From a gamma proteobacterium symbiont of Stewartia floridana (GTDB lineage: Bacteria > Pseudomonadota > Gammaproteobacteria > Chromatiales > Chromatiaceae): DNA of 64,000 bases. Location: NCBI GenBank assembly GCA_003676145.1, contig NAUB01000024.1, positions 124,001-188,000 on the forward strand, written 5' to 3'. Below, piece after piece: positions 1 through 8,745 of the stretch; positions within the stretch are counted from its first letter, which is position 1, and every line of letters starts with the position of its first letter. Made by a program: the position numbers and the translations under genes. Below the pieces are notes generated by a model. That model was not told where the DNA came from, ran no database searches, and saw nothing but the letters and a program-made list of their open reading frames with translations.

Positions 1-938
1 TCATGGCTACCAGGATCTATTAGAAAACCATTAGTTTCATCAATCAATTCAGGAATTCCTCCTACTCGAGTAGAGATTACTGCCATAGAAAATGACATTG
101 CCTCAATGATAGACATAGGAAGCCCTTCGTTATAAGAAGGTAAAACAAATACACTACAGCGATGCATAATCTCTATTTTATCAACACCGCTAATCCAACC
201 CGGCACATCTATAAAATCTGATACATCTAGCTCATTCACTATTGATCGCACTTTATCAATTTCTCCATTTCCACAACATATAAGCTTTGTATCTGGATAT
301 TTTGGAGCTATATCTGAGAACACAGACAGTAGATCGTATATACCTTTGTTAGCACCAAACTGGCCTAAAAAAAGAATATTTCTTGGACGCCGTTTAGTTT
401 TGATAATATCGTCATCTAAATTGTCATGAACAAAGTTATTGATAACTGATACAGGAGTATTAGTTAACGGTGTAACAAAATTATACCAATATTGTGACAA
501 GACAATTATTGAACTAGCTTGATCAAAAACATACCTGATTAAATTTCTAACCCACTTTGCAGAGCCATTGTAAAACACTGCAAATCGTCCTCCGTGAAGG
601 TGAATGACTGTAGGTATATTATATAATTTACAAATAAGAACAAATATGCCTTTCCGCCAAAAACTACCTTTGGTGGCCATATGCATGTGAGCGAGTTCAA
701 CTCTGTTCAGCGACAGCATCCATATCAACTGAATTAAAGCTCGTAATGCTATCCATGACCGAATAAACACTCCCCCTTCTCTATGAGCAGGGATAAAGAC
801 CGTGTGATCTGGAGAATAAAAATCAGATGAATTATAGGCATCAGTAACTGCTTTCATACCTCCACGAGCTGAGGTGCTGATAATAACTATTTTTTTTTGG
901 CGATTAGAATCACCTGCATTACCAATATTTTTACTCAT
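1..938 (-). CDS. GT4-family glycosyltransferase, 3' end beyond the window
   Basis: Reading the minus strand from the ATG at 936-938 gives an open frame that runs off the left edge (about 312 codons present). The N-terminus is a Rossmann-type strand (KKIVIISTSARGGM) followed by a hydrophobic, helix-rich acceptor domain, an HLHGGRF stretch, and a donor-domain segment with ILFLGQFGANKG. It then has a typical E-x7-E motif (NEGLPMSIIEAM) and the VGGIPELI loop of GT-B family 4 retaining glycosyltransferases. It probably adds a sugar to the lipid-linked exopolysaccharide repeat unit on the cytoplasmic face of the inner membrane. It is the last gene seen of the AT-rich minus-strand polysaccharide cluster, about 90 bases after the preceding gene. 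Donor and acceptor cannot be read from the sequence. Confidence 0.85.
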   Translation of the reverse strand, partial: MSKNIGNAGDSNRQKKIVIISTSARGGMKAVTDAYNSSDFYSPDHTVFIPAHREGGVFIRSWIALRALIQLIWMLSLNRVELAHMHMATKGSFWRKGIFVLICKLYNIPTVIHLHGGRFAVFYNGSAKWVRNLIRYVFDQASSIIVLSQYWYNFVTPLTNTPVSVINNFVHDNLDDDIIKTKRRPRNILFLGQFGANKGIYDLLSVFSDIAPKYPDTKLICCGNGEIDKVRSIVNELDVSDFIDVPGWISGVDKIEIMHRCSVFVLPSYNEGLPMSIIEAMSFSMAVISTRVGGIPELIDETNGFLIDPGSH

Positions 939-1029
939 AACATCTAACTATATCTTTACAACATAAGTTTTAATTGTATTTACTATTAACGCTACACATA
1001 CAACGAGAAATTCAAATACCAGTCTAAGC

Positions 1030-2265
1030 TCATTTTCGTACGAGTATGGCACCGTCTTTGGCTGGTAATACTATGGATTCAATTTGCATTCCATTATTCC
1101 AGTTAGGTGCTTGTTTACCTAAGAACCGCGATAAACCTTGACCTAAAACAACTTTAGCTTTTTTATTGTTAGGGTTAACTAAAACCACACCATTTTCGAA
1201 ATCTCGACGCCACACACCATTTTGCCAAGGCTTATCTGGAGGAGGAGAATTAGCACCTCCAAGATTAACATCATACTCATCAAACCACGGCACACTGCTG
1301 TATCCACTTTTTTCATCTGTAAACGAGAAATAGGCATCGCCTAGTAGGCAGGATGTCAATGCATATCTCATAAAACGATAGTCTTTAGGATCACCCCAGA
1401 CATTAAATCCAATAATGCGAGGTTCCCTAAGGTTAGTATTAACCGTGCGATACCTCTCCATCATAAAATCCCATCCTTTGTAAGTTTCGAGAGACCATCT
1501 CTTTCCCATCAATGCTTCCAGAAAGGCGCCTTCTAGCTGCCCAGTAAACTCAGATTGTGATAGATCGCCGTCCGCATTACCCATGATCATCATGTCTGGT
1601 GTTAAATCTCGAATATGACTCCACCAAGCTACATATCCACTCCTCCATGAATCAAGAATATATGATGAATCCGGGGCATCATCGATACCGTCACCATCCC
1701 AATCCGCTTCCACACGGGGATGTTGCATAACGTTATCTGTGTACCAAAAATCAAATTCAGGTACTAATTGATGATAGATTCGATAATCTCTCTCCGCCAA
1801 CCATTGTGGATAGTGCTTCCCCTCCGAATCCGACTTGGTAAGTTGTAAGAAATTCACTTCCCAAGCATTATGCTTTGTCGTCCACTGAACACGTTGTCCA
1901 GATTTATTTTTTAGCCACCAGCCTGACTCTTTTACTTTTCTTCGTATATCATCCTTCGCTAGATCCCCTGGAATATCACGCAGTTCATTCATCACCCCAT
2001 ATTGACCGACCAATATGTCAGGATTCAGCTCTTTAAGTCGCTGTACCACCTCCCGCATCGTTTTTTGTTGTCCACTCCAGTTTCTATAGAAACCTAGAAC
2101 AACAATGTCGTGTTTCGCAAGCTCTTTCTGGTAGGAAGAATTTTGGTATTGCTTATTTCCAATACTCATACTCATCAGACGGGGAAAAGTGGTATCTGCT
2201 AGAGTTGAGTGAGTATATAGTATTGATTTTGCGAGCAAAATTAATAGAATAAGAAACCTGTTCAT
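1030..2265 (-). CDS. Secreted putative glycoside hydrolase (GHL15-like)
   Basis: The ATG at 2263-2265 is preferred. It gives a clear signal peptide (MNRFLILLILLAKSILY, then a cleavage-like TLA site) and begins one base after the stop of the upstream flippase gene; an upstream in-frame ATG at 2328 would overlap that gene by 62 bases. The mature protein of about 390 residues looks like a TIM-barrel glycosidase of the hypothetical glycosyl hydrolase type: VVLGFYRNWSG, DILVGQYGV, a FDFWYTDNV strand with acidic residues, MIMGNADGD and a C-terminal beta domain (VVLVNPNNKKAKVVL). An acidic DWDGDGIDD loop may bind calcium. Being within the polysaccharide operon, it may trim or edit the polymer in the periplasm or outside the cell. 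Catalytic residues were not assigned and family membership is by resemblance only. Confidence 0.65.
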   Translation of the reverse strand: MNRFLILLILLAKSILYTHSTLADTTFPRLMSMSIGNKQYQNSSYQKELAKHDIVVLGFYRNWSGQQKTMREVVQRLKELNPDILVGQYGVMNELRDIPGDLAKDDIRRKVKESGWWLKNKSGQRVQWTTKHNAWEVNFLQLTKSDSEGKHYPQWLAERDYRIYHQLVPEFDFWYTDNVMQHPRVEADWDGDGIDDAPDSSYILDSWRSGYVAWWSHIRDLTPDMMIMGNADGDLSQSEFTGQLEGAFLEALMGKRWSLETYKGWDFMMERYRTVNTNLREPRIIGFNVWGDPKDYRFMRYALTSCLLGDAYFSFTDEKSGYSSVPWFDEYDVNLGGANSPPPDKPWQNGVWRRDFENGVVLVNPNNKKAKVVLGQGLSRFLGKQAPNWNNGMQIESIVLPAKDGAILVRK

Positions 2266-2266
2266 G

Positions 2267-3712
2267 TTAGTGCCTAAGACGCACATATAATTGGCGTATT
2301 GAACGTGTTTGAAGTACGGCAACAGCATACACTACGCATAAAACCATACCGCTTATGATCAATTCCGAGAACGGATTACCAAAATCAAGTACCGAAGATG
2401 ATGCATAGGCCAGAAACCCGGCTACGATAGATGCCAAAGCAAACTGTGACAATGCAAGCCAATTAAGCAAATGCGACATACCTATATTACTTATATGACT
2501 TACATACCGGATATTTATCAGATGACTAGCCCATTGAGTGACTGCGCTGCCTAGCGCCGCACCCATCAAGCCAAAAGTATGTGCACCCCAAAAACTGAGC
2601 AATATTGCAATAGGTAGAATAAAACCGTTAAGGCGCATCTGAAATCCGCCTTGAGCAAGAGTAATCAATACATTATTGACCACCAATGCTTGTCCTGCCA
2701 ATCCCAGTAAATATACACGCATTGGAGATACACCGGCTACATATTGGTCGGTATAAATCAGGCTGATAACATCTTCTGCGAATACAAACAAAAAGGCTAG
2801 TATCGGAAACAACAAAACTGCTGTCAGAGTGTTTGCATCCCGATTGATTTTAATAGCACCTTGGATATCGCCGGCATGATGACATGTATTCATTGCCGGC
2901 AAAATAGCATTGGAGACGGCTTGGCGAATGAGATTAGCTAGAGGCAAAACAACCAGAGAGATTGAAAAAGATGCAAACTGCTGCAAGCTGAATATGCTTG
3001 CTGCAATCCATTGATCTGACTGCATGCGTAGAGCATAGAACATGCCTGCAATCCCAAATGGTCCAGCATATGTAAGTTGTTCACGCATTAACTGTTTCTT
3101 TGGTTTTAAAACATCTATACCATATCTTCTCACTGTATCCAGCAGAATAAAAAGACAACGCAACATAGCGAGCACAGTCATCGATATAAACACAGCAAGG
3201 AGGTCATTTGTCATCCACGCAGTCAAACCCACTATTACGACTCGCAATAGAGAGAATGCGACCACTATTCGAGCTTGAGCACCTATGCGTCCTTCAGTAT
3301 TTGCCAACCACTCAATTAGCATACTACCCACCCAAAGAGAGACAAAAGCAGGTACAAGAGAATCTTCTCCTGGCATATTATGCATTATGTCAGGCCTAAC
3401 AGGATTCCATGGACTAATGACTAGTGCTGCTAGAAAAGCCATTAGCACTAAAAACCAAATCACATTCGCAATATAAAATACCCGCTGTGTTCCTGCTCTC
3501 GGTAGAAAATAGAAGAGGCTTTGAGGCATATATAATGGCGCAATTGCCATTACTGTATTCGTAATTAACCAGAGAACACGGTATTGACCAAACTCAACTG
3601 ACTCTAGACTCCTGACCAATATAATCGGTAAGATGAATTGCAAGACATAGTCAATTGCGCTTGCCGTACCAAGCGTAATTGCCCCGCGTAAGCTTGGGTT
3701 GGCTTTATTCAT
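2267..3712 (-). CDS. Polysaccharide flippase, Wzx/MATE-like
   Basis: A 481-residue, highly hydrophobic protein with about 12-14 predicted membrane helices and few charged loops, the expected size and pattern for Wzx-type oligosaccharide flippases. The N-terminus (AITLGTASAIDYVLQFILP followed by VRSLESVEFGQYR) matches the usual first helix and the GxY loop of these transporters. It would move lipid-linked repeat units from the cytoplasmic to the periplasmic leaflet. Its start overlaps the stop of the upstream glycosyltransferase by four bases (ATGA), so the two are probably translationally coupled. The downstream glycosidase starts one base after its stop. Confidence 0.85.
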   Translation of the reverse strand: MNKANPSLRGAITLGTASAIDYVLQFILPIILVRSLESVEFGQYRVLWLITNTVMAIAPLYMPQSLFYFLPRAGTQRVFYIANVIWFLVLMAFLAALVISPWNPVRPDIMHNMPGEDSLVPAFVSLWVGSMLIEWLANTEGRIGAQARIVVAFSLLRVVIVGLTAWMTNDLLAVFISMTVLAMLRCLFILLDTVRRYGIDVLKPKKQLMREQLTYAGPFGIAGMFYALRMQSDQWIAASIFSLQQFASFSISLVVLPLANLIRQAVSNAILPAMNTCHHAGDIQGAIKINRDANTLTAVLLFPILAFLFVFAEDVISLIYTDQYVAGVSPMRVYLLGLAGQALVVNNVLITLAQGGFQMRLNGFILPIAILLSFWGAHTFGLMGAALGSAVTQWASHLINIRYVSHISNIGMSHLLNWLALSQFALASIVAGFLAYASSSVLDFGNPFSELIISGMVLCVVYAVAVLQTRSIRQLYVRLRH

Positions 3713-4839
3713 GTCCCTGTTCTGCCACGACTGAACAATTTGGCGTACTTTTCAAGCATACCATTCAGCCCGAAGTCTCGCTTTACAATCTTCCGTGCCA
3801 TTTTCCCAAGTTTATCTCTATGCTCAGAATCAGACAGTTTGCTTATTGCTTCAGCTAGTGCACCGGTATCTGCTGCCGGAAAAAGATATCCGTTTACCCC
3901 ACCACTCACCTGCTCTGCTGAACCTCCAATATCACTCATAACCATAGGTTTACCTATCGCCATTGCCTCCAGCGCAGCTATAGAAAAAGTTTCCTGGTGT
4001 GACACGATTGCAATACAGTCACAAGCATCGACAAAGTCGCGAACATCTTTTTGAAAACCTGTAATGGAAACATCATGCTCTAAACCAAGGCTTGAGATCT
4101 TTTGCTGGATAGCAGTTCGGCGAGGCCCATCTCCAATGATTAGGCACTTTACATCCAAGCCATCTGATTTCAATTTTTGGATAGCCTCCAGAAGATCTTC
4201 ATGCTTTTTTTCAGGACGCAGAGCCGCACATATACCAACAATAAAGTCATTAAAGCTAAAGCCATAACGTTGACGAATGGTTATTCTTTCTTCGCTTGAA
4301 TATTTTGAGAAAAAGTAGTCGGTGTTGACCCCATTGTGAATAACAATCCCTTTATCACTATCTATTCCACGGGCTTCCCAATATTCACGTTGATTCTGGC
4401 TAACATATACGATACCGTCGCATCGATTAAAAAAATGCCGGTATACTAAGCGCATTTTAGAGTCTTCTTTTTTAGGTAGCTCTGTACTATGGAAGACCTC
4501 GATAATTCGACAATGGGTTCCAGCTATCCAACGTGCTAGATATCCATAGAATAAAGGATAGTTGTTAACACAGACCAGTACATCTGGTTTACTTTTTTTG
4601 ATTCTGTTCGCTAAGCGTAACAAACCACTTATATCCCATCCCTTATCAAAATCTCCACAGTAAGTCTTACCCTGATCAAAATCCACCTGATCCAACAGGT
4701 GCTCTTCTCTTTTTAGATAAATCAAGTCTTTATGAAACTCAGAAGAATCAAGACCATTGAAAAGCTCTAGAGTATGTTTTTCTGCACCTCCGAAGCGTAG
4801 AGAATTGACGATAAAAGCTACGCGCGTAGTTTCACTCAT
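3709..4839 (-). CDS. GT4-family glycosyltransferase
   Basis: GT-B retaining glycosyltransferase of about 376 residues. The chosen start is the ATG at 4837-4839, preceded by GGAAG five bases upstream and overlapping the upstream gene by 8 bases; a longer frame to 4875 would lie deeper in that gene and lacks a clear ribosome site. Visible motifs: FIVNSLRFGGAEKH in the N-terminal domain, ICAALRPEKKHEDLL and IIGDGPRR in the donor domain, and an intact E-x7-E (QETFSIAALEAM, about residues 283-291). It acts on the cytoplasmic face of the inner membrane in assembling the repeat unit. The sugar specificity is not readable. It is coupled to the flippase downstream by an ATGA overlap. Confidence 0.88.
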   Translation of the reverse strand: MSETTRVAFIVNSLRFGGAEKHTLELFNGLDSSEFHKDLIYLKREEHLLDQVDFDQGKTYCGDFDKGWDISGLLRLANRIKKSKPDVLVCVNNYPLFYGYLARWIAGTHCRIIEVFHSTELPKKEDSKMRLVYRHFFNRCDGIVYVSQNQREYWEARGIDSDKGIVIHNGVNTDYFFSKYSSEERITIRQRYGFSFNDFIVGICAALRPEKKHEDLLEAIQKLKSDGLDVKCLIIGDGPRRTAIQQKISSLGLEHDVSITGFQKDVRDFVDACDCIAIVSHQETFSIAALEAMAIGKPMVMSDIGGSAEQVSGGVNGYLFPAADTGALAEAISKLSDSEHRDKLGKMARKIVKRDFGLNGMLEKYAKLFSRGRTGT

Positions 4840-5962
4840 TCGTACTTCCAATATTCTCGACCTGTTGCAGCACATTGAGAAAAGGCTTGATTACAACATC
4901 ATCACCATGATGAAGTTCTACATAGGCACGGCACCGGTTTGAAATAAGAAGCCATTCGTCATCATTATTAATCAGTTTCTCTACTACTTTCTCCATTTCA
5001 TCCATACTGTTAACTGCATAACCCAAACCTTCTCGTGTTATTAATCCGTCCGGATCAAAAAACGTTACAACCGGAACGCCACGCCGCCAGGATTGTAGAA
5101 ATGTGTTCGGAAAACCCTCTTTGTCTGATGTATTAACAAATACACGAGCCTTATCGTAGAGGTCTCCCACATCGTGATACGGTATTCTGCCATGAAATTT
5201 GATGTTTTCTATTGAACCAGCTTCTTTTTCAATATTTAAATACAATTCTCGACACCCTGATAGTGGGCCGCCTACCATATTAAAGTGTCTGTGCGGCAGT
5301 CGTCGAGCAAGCTCTATAGCAAGATCTGGACGTTTGATGTTGCGTATATTTGCTACCCAGAGTATCTCTATGTCACGTTCACTTTGTGCATAATCCTTAA
5401 GTGGCTCTTCCACCAGAGATTTTATCAGCGTCGCATTACGATTGTAATTTAACTTTAATAACTCACGCTGTTTTTTATTTTGACATACGATATGTGCTGC
5501 TTTATTGAGGCCATATTCATAAAGCTTTTTGTCACGCCAATGTTTGATAATGACCTCAGTTGGTTCAGCGTCGGTATCACTCGCCATTCGGTAAATAAAA
5601 TTTTTACTGTGCTTATTACAAAATAGAGCGAGTAAACCTACTTGCATACCAGCGCAGGATGTGAAGTATACATCCGCGTTCGCCCTAGACAACGCTGCCC
5701 AGGTACTAGTCCATCTTGGATATACAAAACGAAACAAAGGTAGACCTTCATTAGCTTTATATGTCCTATAGGTCTTTATACCTTGCCATACAACCCCATC
5801 CTCTTGACCGTAATCTCCGACCACCATGCTAACTCTATGTCCCCGTTTAACCAGAGCTTTAGCTAGCAGTGTCATCTGAACCTGTGCGCCGCCAATTTCA
5901 AACTGATTATATTCACGGGCTAGCACAGGCAGATTGTCATACCCTAACAAGCAAATTTCCAT
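4832..5962 (-). CDS. GT4-like glycosyltransferase with altered E-x7-E motif
   Basis: A 376-residue GT-B fold protein: an N-terminal FEIGGAQVQMTLLAKAL nucleotide-fold segment, then ILWVANIRNIKRPDLAIELA and FNMVGGPLSG at the start of the donor domain, and NTSDKEGFPNTFLQSWRRG near the end. In that last motif the first glutamate (about residue 282) is kept but the second (about residue 290) is glutamine, so the classical E-x7-E pair is not intact. Related EGFPN(x)FLE enzymes are common in exopolysaccharide clusters and are active, so activity is likely but not certain. It lies three bases after the ligase/polymerase gene and overlaps the next glycosyltransferase by 8 bases. Confidence 0.82.
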   Translation of the reverse strand: MEICLLGYDNLPVLAREYNQFEIGGAQVQMTLLAKALVKRGHRVSMVVGDYGQEDGVVWQGIKTYRTYKANEGLPLFRFVYPRWTSTWAALSRANADVYFTSCAGMQVGLLALFCNKHSKNFIYRMASDTDAEPTEVIIKHWRDKKLYEYGLNKAAHIVCQNKKQRELLKLNYNRNATLIKSLVEEPLKDYAQSERDIEILWVANIRNIKRPDLAIELARRLPHRHFNMVGGPLSGCRELYLNIEKEAGSIENIKFHGRIPYHDVGDLYDKARVFVNTSDKEGFPNTFLQSWRRGVPVVTFFDPDGLITREGLGYAVNSMDEMEKVVEKLINNDDEWLLISNRCRAYVELHHGDDVVIKPFLNVLQQVENIGSTNE

Positions 5963-5965
5963 ATT

Positions 5966-7342
5966 TTATTTCACTCTAGCTGCCTTTTGACCTATAGCTA
6001 TAGACCGATCACATTGCTTTTGCACTCTCATTATTATTGGATACATTCCTAGCGCTACACCAAATGCCAGCCATACAAAAGTATGCGGAAACCAGGGAAC
6101 AAATCGCTGCCCTGATAGCCCCTGCACTAGTATCACTACTACTGCTAGCATCGCGCCTTCAAAGAACGCACGCCAAAATGGGTCATAATGATATCGGTGA
6201 AGAGTTCTGAATATACTCCACATCTTAAACCAAAAGGCAGCAACCAAAAACGCGCCCAGAACACCAAAGTCAAGTAATATCTGTAAGTAAGCACTATGGG
6301 GATGCCCTACCACAAAATAAGGCCTATTCAGATCAGACCATAGCGTTGATGACAAGCCATGCCCCCACAAAGGACTATCAAGAAATTCCGGGAACAAAGG
6401 AATCCAAATACCATCCAGGCGCCCAGCTGTTATAGCATAGGTATCTTTGCTTTCTATGCCTGTAGTTGCACGTTCTACAAAGGCATCTGGTAATAATAGA
6501 ATGATGACAGCGACCGCTATTAACGCTAGGACGAAGTCCATAATACGCCGTCTTGAGATCAGCAAATACGAACCTACGACAATAAGACCTAAAAACGCAC
6601 TTCGCGAAAAACTAAGTGCAGCTGCTGTTCCACCCAAAACTGCAGATAATGCAAAAAGCCCACGAGTTAACTTAGATTTAGATCCTAAAAAGGAAAAAAG
6701 CATCAGTACAAATCCCAGATTGCAAAGGTGGCCTAAGTCATTTGCATGCATCCCAATCCAGGACAACATCTTCCTCGATTTTGAACTTGCCATCTCACTC
6801 AAGTTAATACCAGATGTAAGCTGGTAGCCAATTATTACAGCACCTAACAAGCCAAGTGCGATAGCAATTGCTATAACCAGTTTTCGGGCTGACTTATCAT
6901 CACGCACTATCACAGCACTTAGGGTTGCTACAACAACAATGATCAACGGCTTGAATAACTCTTCAATAAGATATTTTTTGGGTGTTAATTCCTGCATGAC
7001 ACCATTACCGACAGGCATTGAAGGAGCCATATCGATATAGAACAAACCTGCGGCAGCACCTGCAAACAGCAATCCAATGTATACTATAAATATCACTGGG
7101 ACACGGGGTAGCCGAACAGATGCCGGTCGAATGGCCATTGACAGAATTAATGACCCAATAGTTGCCGCCAGAATGACATTAAGTGGATTTAAACCGGTAA
7201 TTCCGAGCATTTGCCTTGGCATAAGCTCTGTTGCCGAGAAAGGGAGCAAGACAACCGATAGCCAGATACCAACCCGCAAGTTGAAAACAGCCAGAGCACT
7301 CCCCAAGAATGCGAGTAGAAGCGGGAACAATGTACTGATCAT
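5966..7342 (-). CDS. O-antigen ligase / polymerase family membrane protein
   Basis: A 458-residue integral membrane protein with about 10-12 hydrophobic segments and one large periplasmic loop in the second half (roughly residues 295-350, containing ITAGRLDGIW and GHGLSST, then VVGHPHSAYLQILLDFG). The H-x-H-S-x-Y-L element is characteristic of the Wzy/WaaL O-antigen ligase superfamily. It would polymerise repeat units or transfer the glycan in the periplasm. Ligase and polymerase cannot be told apart from sequence alone; the position in an exopolysaccharide cluster with Wzx and a chain-length regulator favours a Wzy-like polymerase. Its ATG overlaps the stop of a 41-codon frame upstream (7339-7464). 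Confidence 0.85.
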   Translation of the reverse strand: MISTLFPLLLAFLGSALAVFNLRVGIWLSVVLLPFSATELMPRQMLGITGLNPLNVILAATIGSLILSMAIRPASVRLPRVPVIFIVYIGLLFAGAAAGLFYIDMAPSMPVGNGVMQELTPKKYLIEELFKPLIIVVVATLSAVIVRDDKSARKLVIAIAIALGLLGAVIIGYQLTSGINLSEMASSKSRKMLSWIGMHANDLGHLCNLGFVLMLFSFLGSKSKLTRGLFALSAVLGGTAAALSFSRSAFLGLIVVGSYLLISRRRIMDFVLALIAVAVIILLLPDAFVERATTGIESKDTYAITAGRLDGIWIPLFPEFLDSPLWGHGLSSTLWSDLNRPYFVVGHPHSAYLQILLDFGVLGAFLVAAFWFKMWSIFRTLHRYHYDPFWRAFFEGAMLAVVVILVQGLSGQRFVPWFPHTFVWLAFGVALGMYPIIMRVQKQCDRSIAIGQKAARVK

Positions 7343-7464
7343 TTTTTTACCGCATTGATCGCTCTATGAATATTAGCCTCTAATATAGATTCACTTTCAA
7401 CTGACGACCAGCCATTTCCAATTCGCATCCTTGTAATACATGTGAGCAAATCAAAGGTTTTCAT
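7339..7464 (-). CDS. Possible 41-residue leader-like ORF
   Basis: A short frame starting at the ATG at 7462-7464 and ending in a TGA that overlaps the ATG of the O-antigen ligase gene (ATGA). A second in-frame ATG, 12 codons in, is closely preceded by AAGG. The peptide (starting MKTFDLLTC, ending NIHRAINAVKK) resembles no family I know. The exact stop-start coupling is the only argument for translation; it could equally be the tail of a lost gene. Confidence 0.25.
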   Translation of the reverse strand: MKTFDLLTCITRMRIGNGWSSVESESILEANIHRAINAVKK

Positions 7465-7832
7465 TTCACTATTTCATGAATCTTTATCAGTAATTTACAC
7501 GCATAAAAGTCTTGTAATACCCTCGTTAATTACTTTAAAACTAAACTCTAAACACATATCTGCTGCAATAAGCCTTATATAAACTATATATAAATGCATT
7601 TGTGTGCGTTACAGTACTTAAGATTACAACTTTGGGCTCTCCGTTACATCTCATTAATACAATAGATCATACCTGAATTCACTGAACTACCGCTGAAGTA
7701 ATCACCCTACATTGAAATTTAAAATCCATTTCTACACAATTCACCCAACAGAGTTCTGATATTTTTGATAAAGATAATGTGAATCACTCTCCACATTTGG
7801 ATGGTGGCTATTAATTTATAGAAAAAATTCTA
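7465..7832. other. AT-rich intergenic region inside the polysaccharide cluster
   Basis: About 370 bases, strongly AT-rich, between the tyrosine autokinase gene and the ligase/glycosyltransferase operon. No open frame with family resemblance and no strong hairpin or sigma-54 signature was seen. It is long enough to hold a separate promoter for the 7342-1 gene group, but no convincing -35/-10 pair stands out. Confidence 0.5.
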
Positions 7833-8651
7833 TTAATAGCTTCCATAACTTAATCCACTAGCTTTGGATTTATTAAGCACAGTCCCAAGCATGTTAGTAT
7901 CCCCTAACAAATCTATTGCTCTTTTCAATTCATCTTTGCGTGTCACACCTTCTTCAATAACCAACATCACACTATCAATGTAAGGAGAAAAAGCAATCAC
8001 ATCATCACAAGATAGTAATGGTGGCATATCAAATATAACCATCCTGTTTGGATATCGACTTTTTAAATCTTCTACTAATTGCACCATCTTTGGAGAAGAC
8101 AACATCTCCGAGGAGTTTGAAAAAGGCTTATTACCAGGCAGGATAACCAATCTATCCAAACCAGGATTGAAAAGAACCTCGCTTAACTCCATATTTCCAT
8201 TCAGATATTCACTAATTCCTGGTTGCTCATCATTAAAAAAGTAGTTTTGAATACTAGGTCTACGTAGATCTAAATCAACAAGCAATACCGAATGGTTGAC
8301 CTCTCTTGCTAGACTGATGGCGAGATTTATTGATGTAAGCGTTTTACCACAACCCTCAGTTGGGCTAGTGATAGCGAGCGAATTCCATTGATTAGCCTTA
8401 AGCTTCTGAAGAACATGAGTCCGTAGGACTTTGTATTGATCTGATACAGAGTCGTTTATATCTCCAATAATAACTCGCTTTTCTCTTAAGTTATGCTGAG
8501 ATAACTCAACGGATTTAGTTTTGGTATAGGTGATGTTGGATGTAAAATCTGATTCTGGATCTTTACTCATTACAACACGATCTTTATCAAGGCTCGTCTT
8601 CGATATCCTGTTGTCACGCGCACGATCAAGTGCTTGCTTTATCTTTTCCAT
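7833..8651 (-). CDS. Tyrosine autokinase, CpsD/CapB type (exosortase-associated family)
   Basis: A 272-residue BY-kinase without a fused membrane domain. It carries the Walker A variant SPTEGCGKT (about residues 96-104), Walker A' VLLVDLDLRRP (about 122-132) and Walker B VIFDMPP (about 204). The C-terminal tyrosine cluster is short (SYGSY). The N-terminus (MEKIKQALDRARDNR) is the short helical opening typical of autokinases found in exosortase/PEP-CTERM polysaccharide loci. It would form an autophosphorylating pair with the chain-length protein encoded directly upstream (8746-10365) and control polymerisation and export. The 94-base gap between the two suggests one transcript. Confidence 0.88.
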   Translation of the reverse strand: MEKIKQALDRARDNRISKTSLDKDRVVMSKDPESDFTSNITYTKTKSVELSQHNLREKRVIIGDINDSVSDQYKVLRTHVLQKLKANQWNSLAITSPTEGCGKTLTSINLAISLAREVNHSVLLVDLDLRRPSIQNYFFNDEQPGISEYLNGNMELSEVLFNPGLDRLVILPGNKPFSNSSEMLSSPKMVQLVEDLKSRYPNRMVIFDMPPLLSCDDVIAFSPYIDSVMLVIEEGVTRKDELKRAIDLLGDTNMLGTVLNKSKASGLSYGSY

Positions 8652-8745
8652 ATTCGTCCCACTACTAGTTCTACTCCAATTTCCTACTCTCTAAAACTCA
8701 CGAATCCATGCGCACGTTTTTAAGGTAGCACTCAAAATTTTTTTA

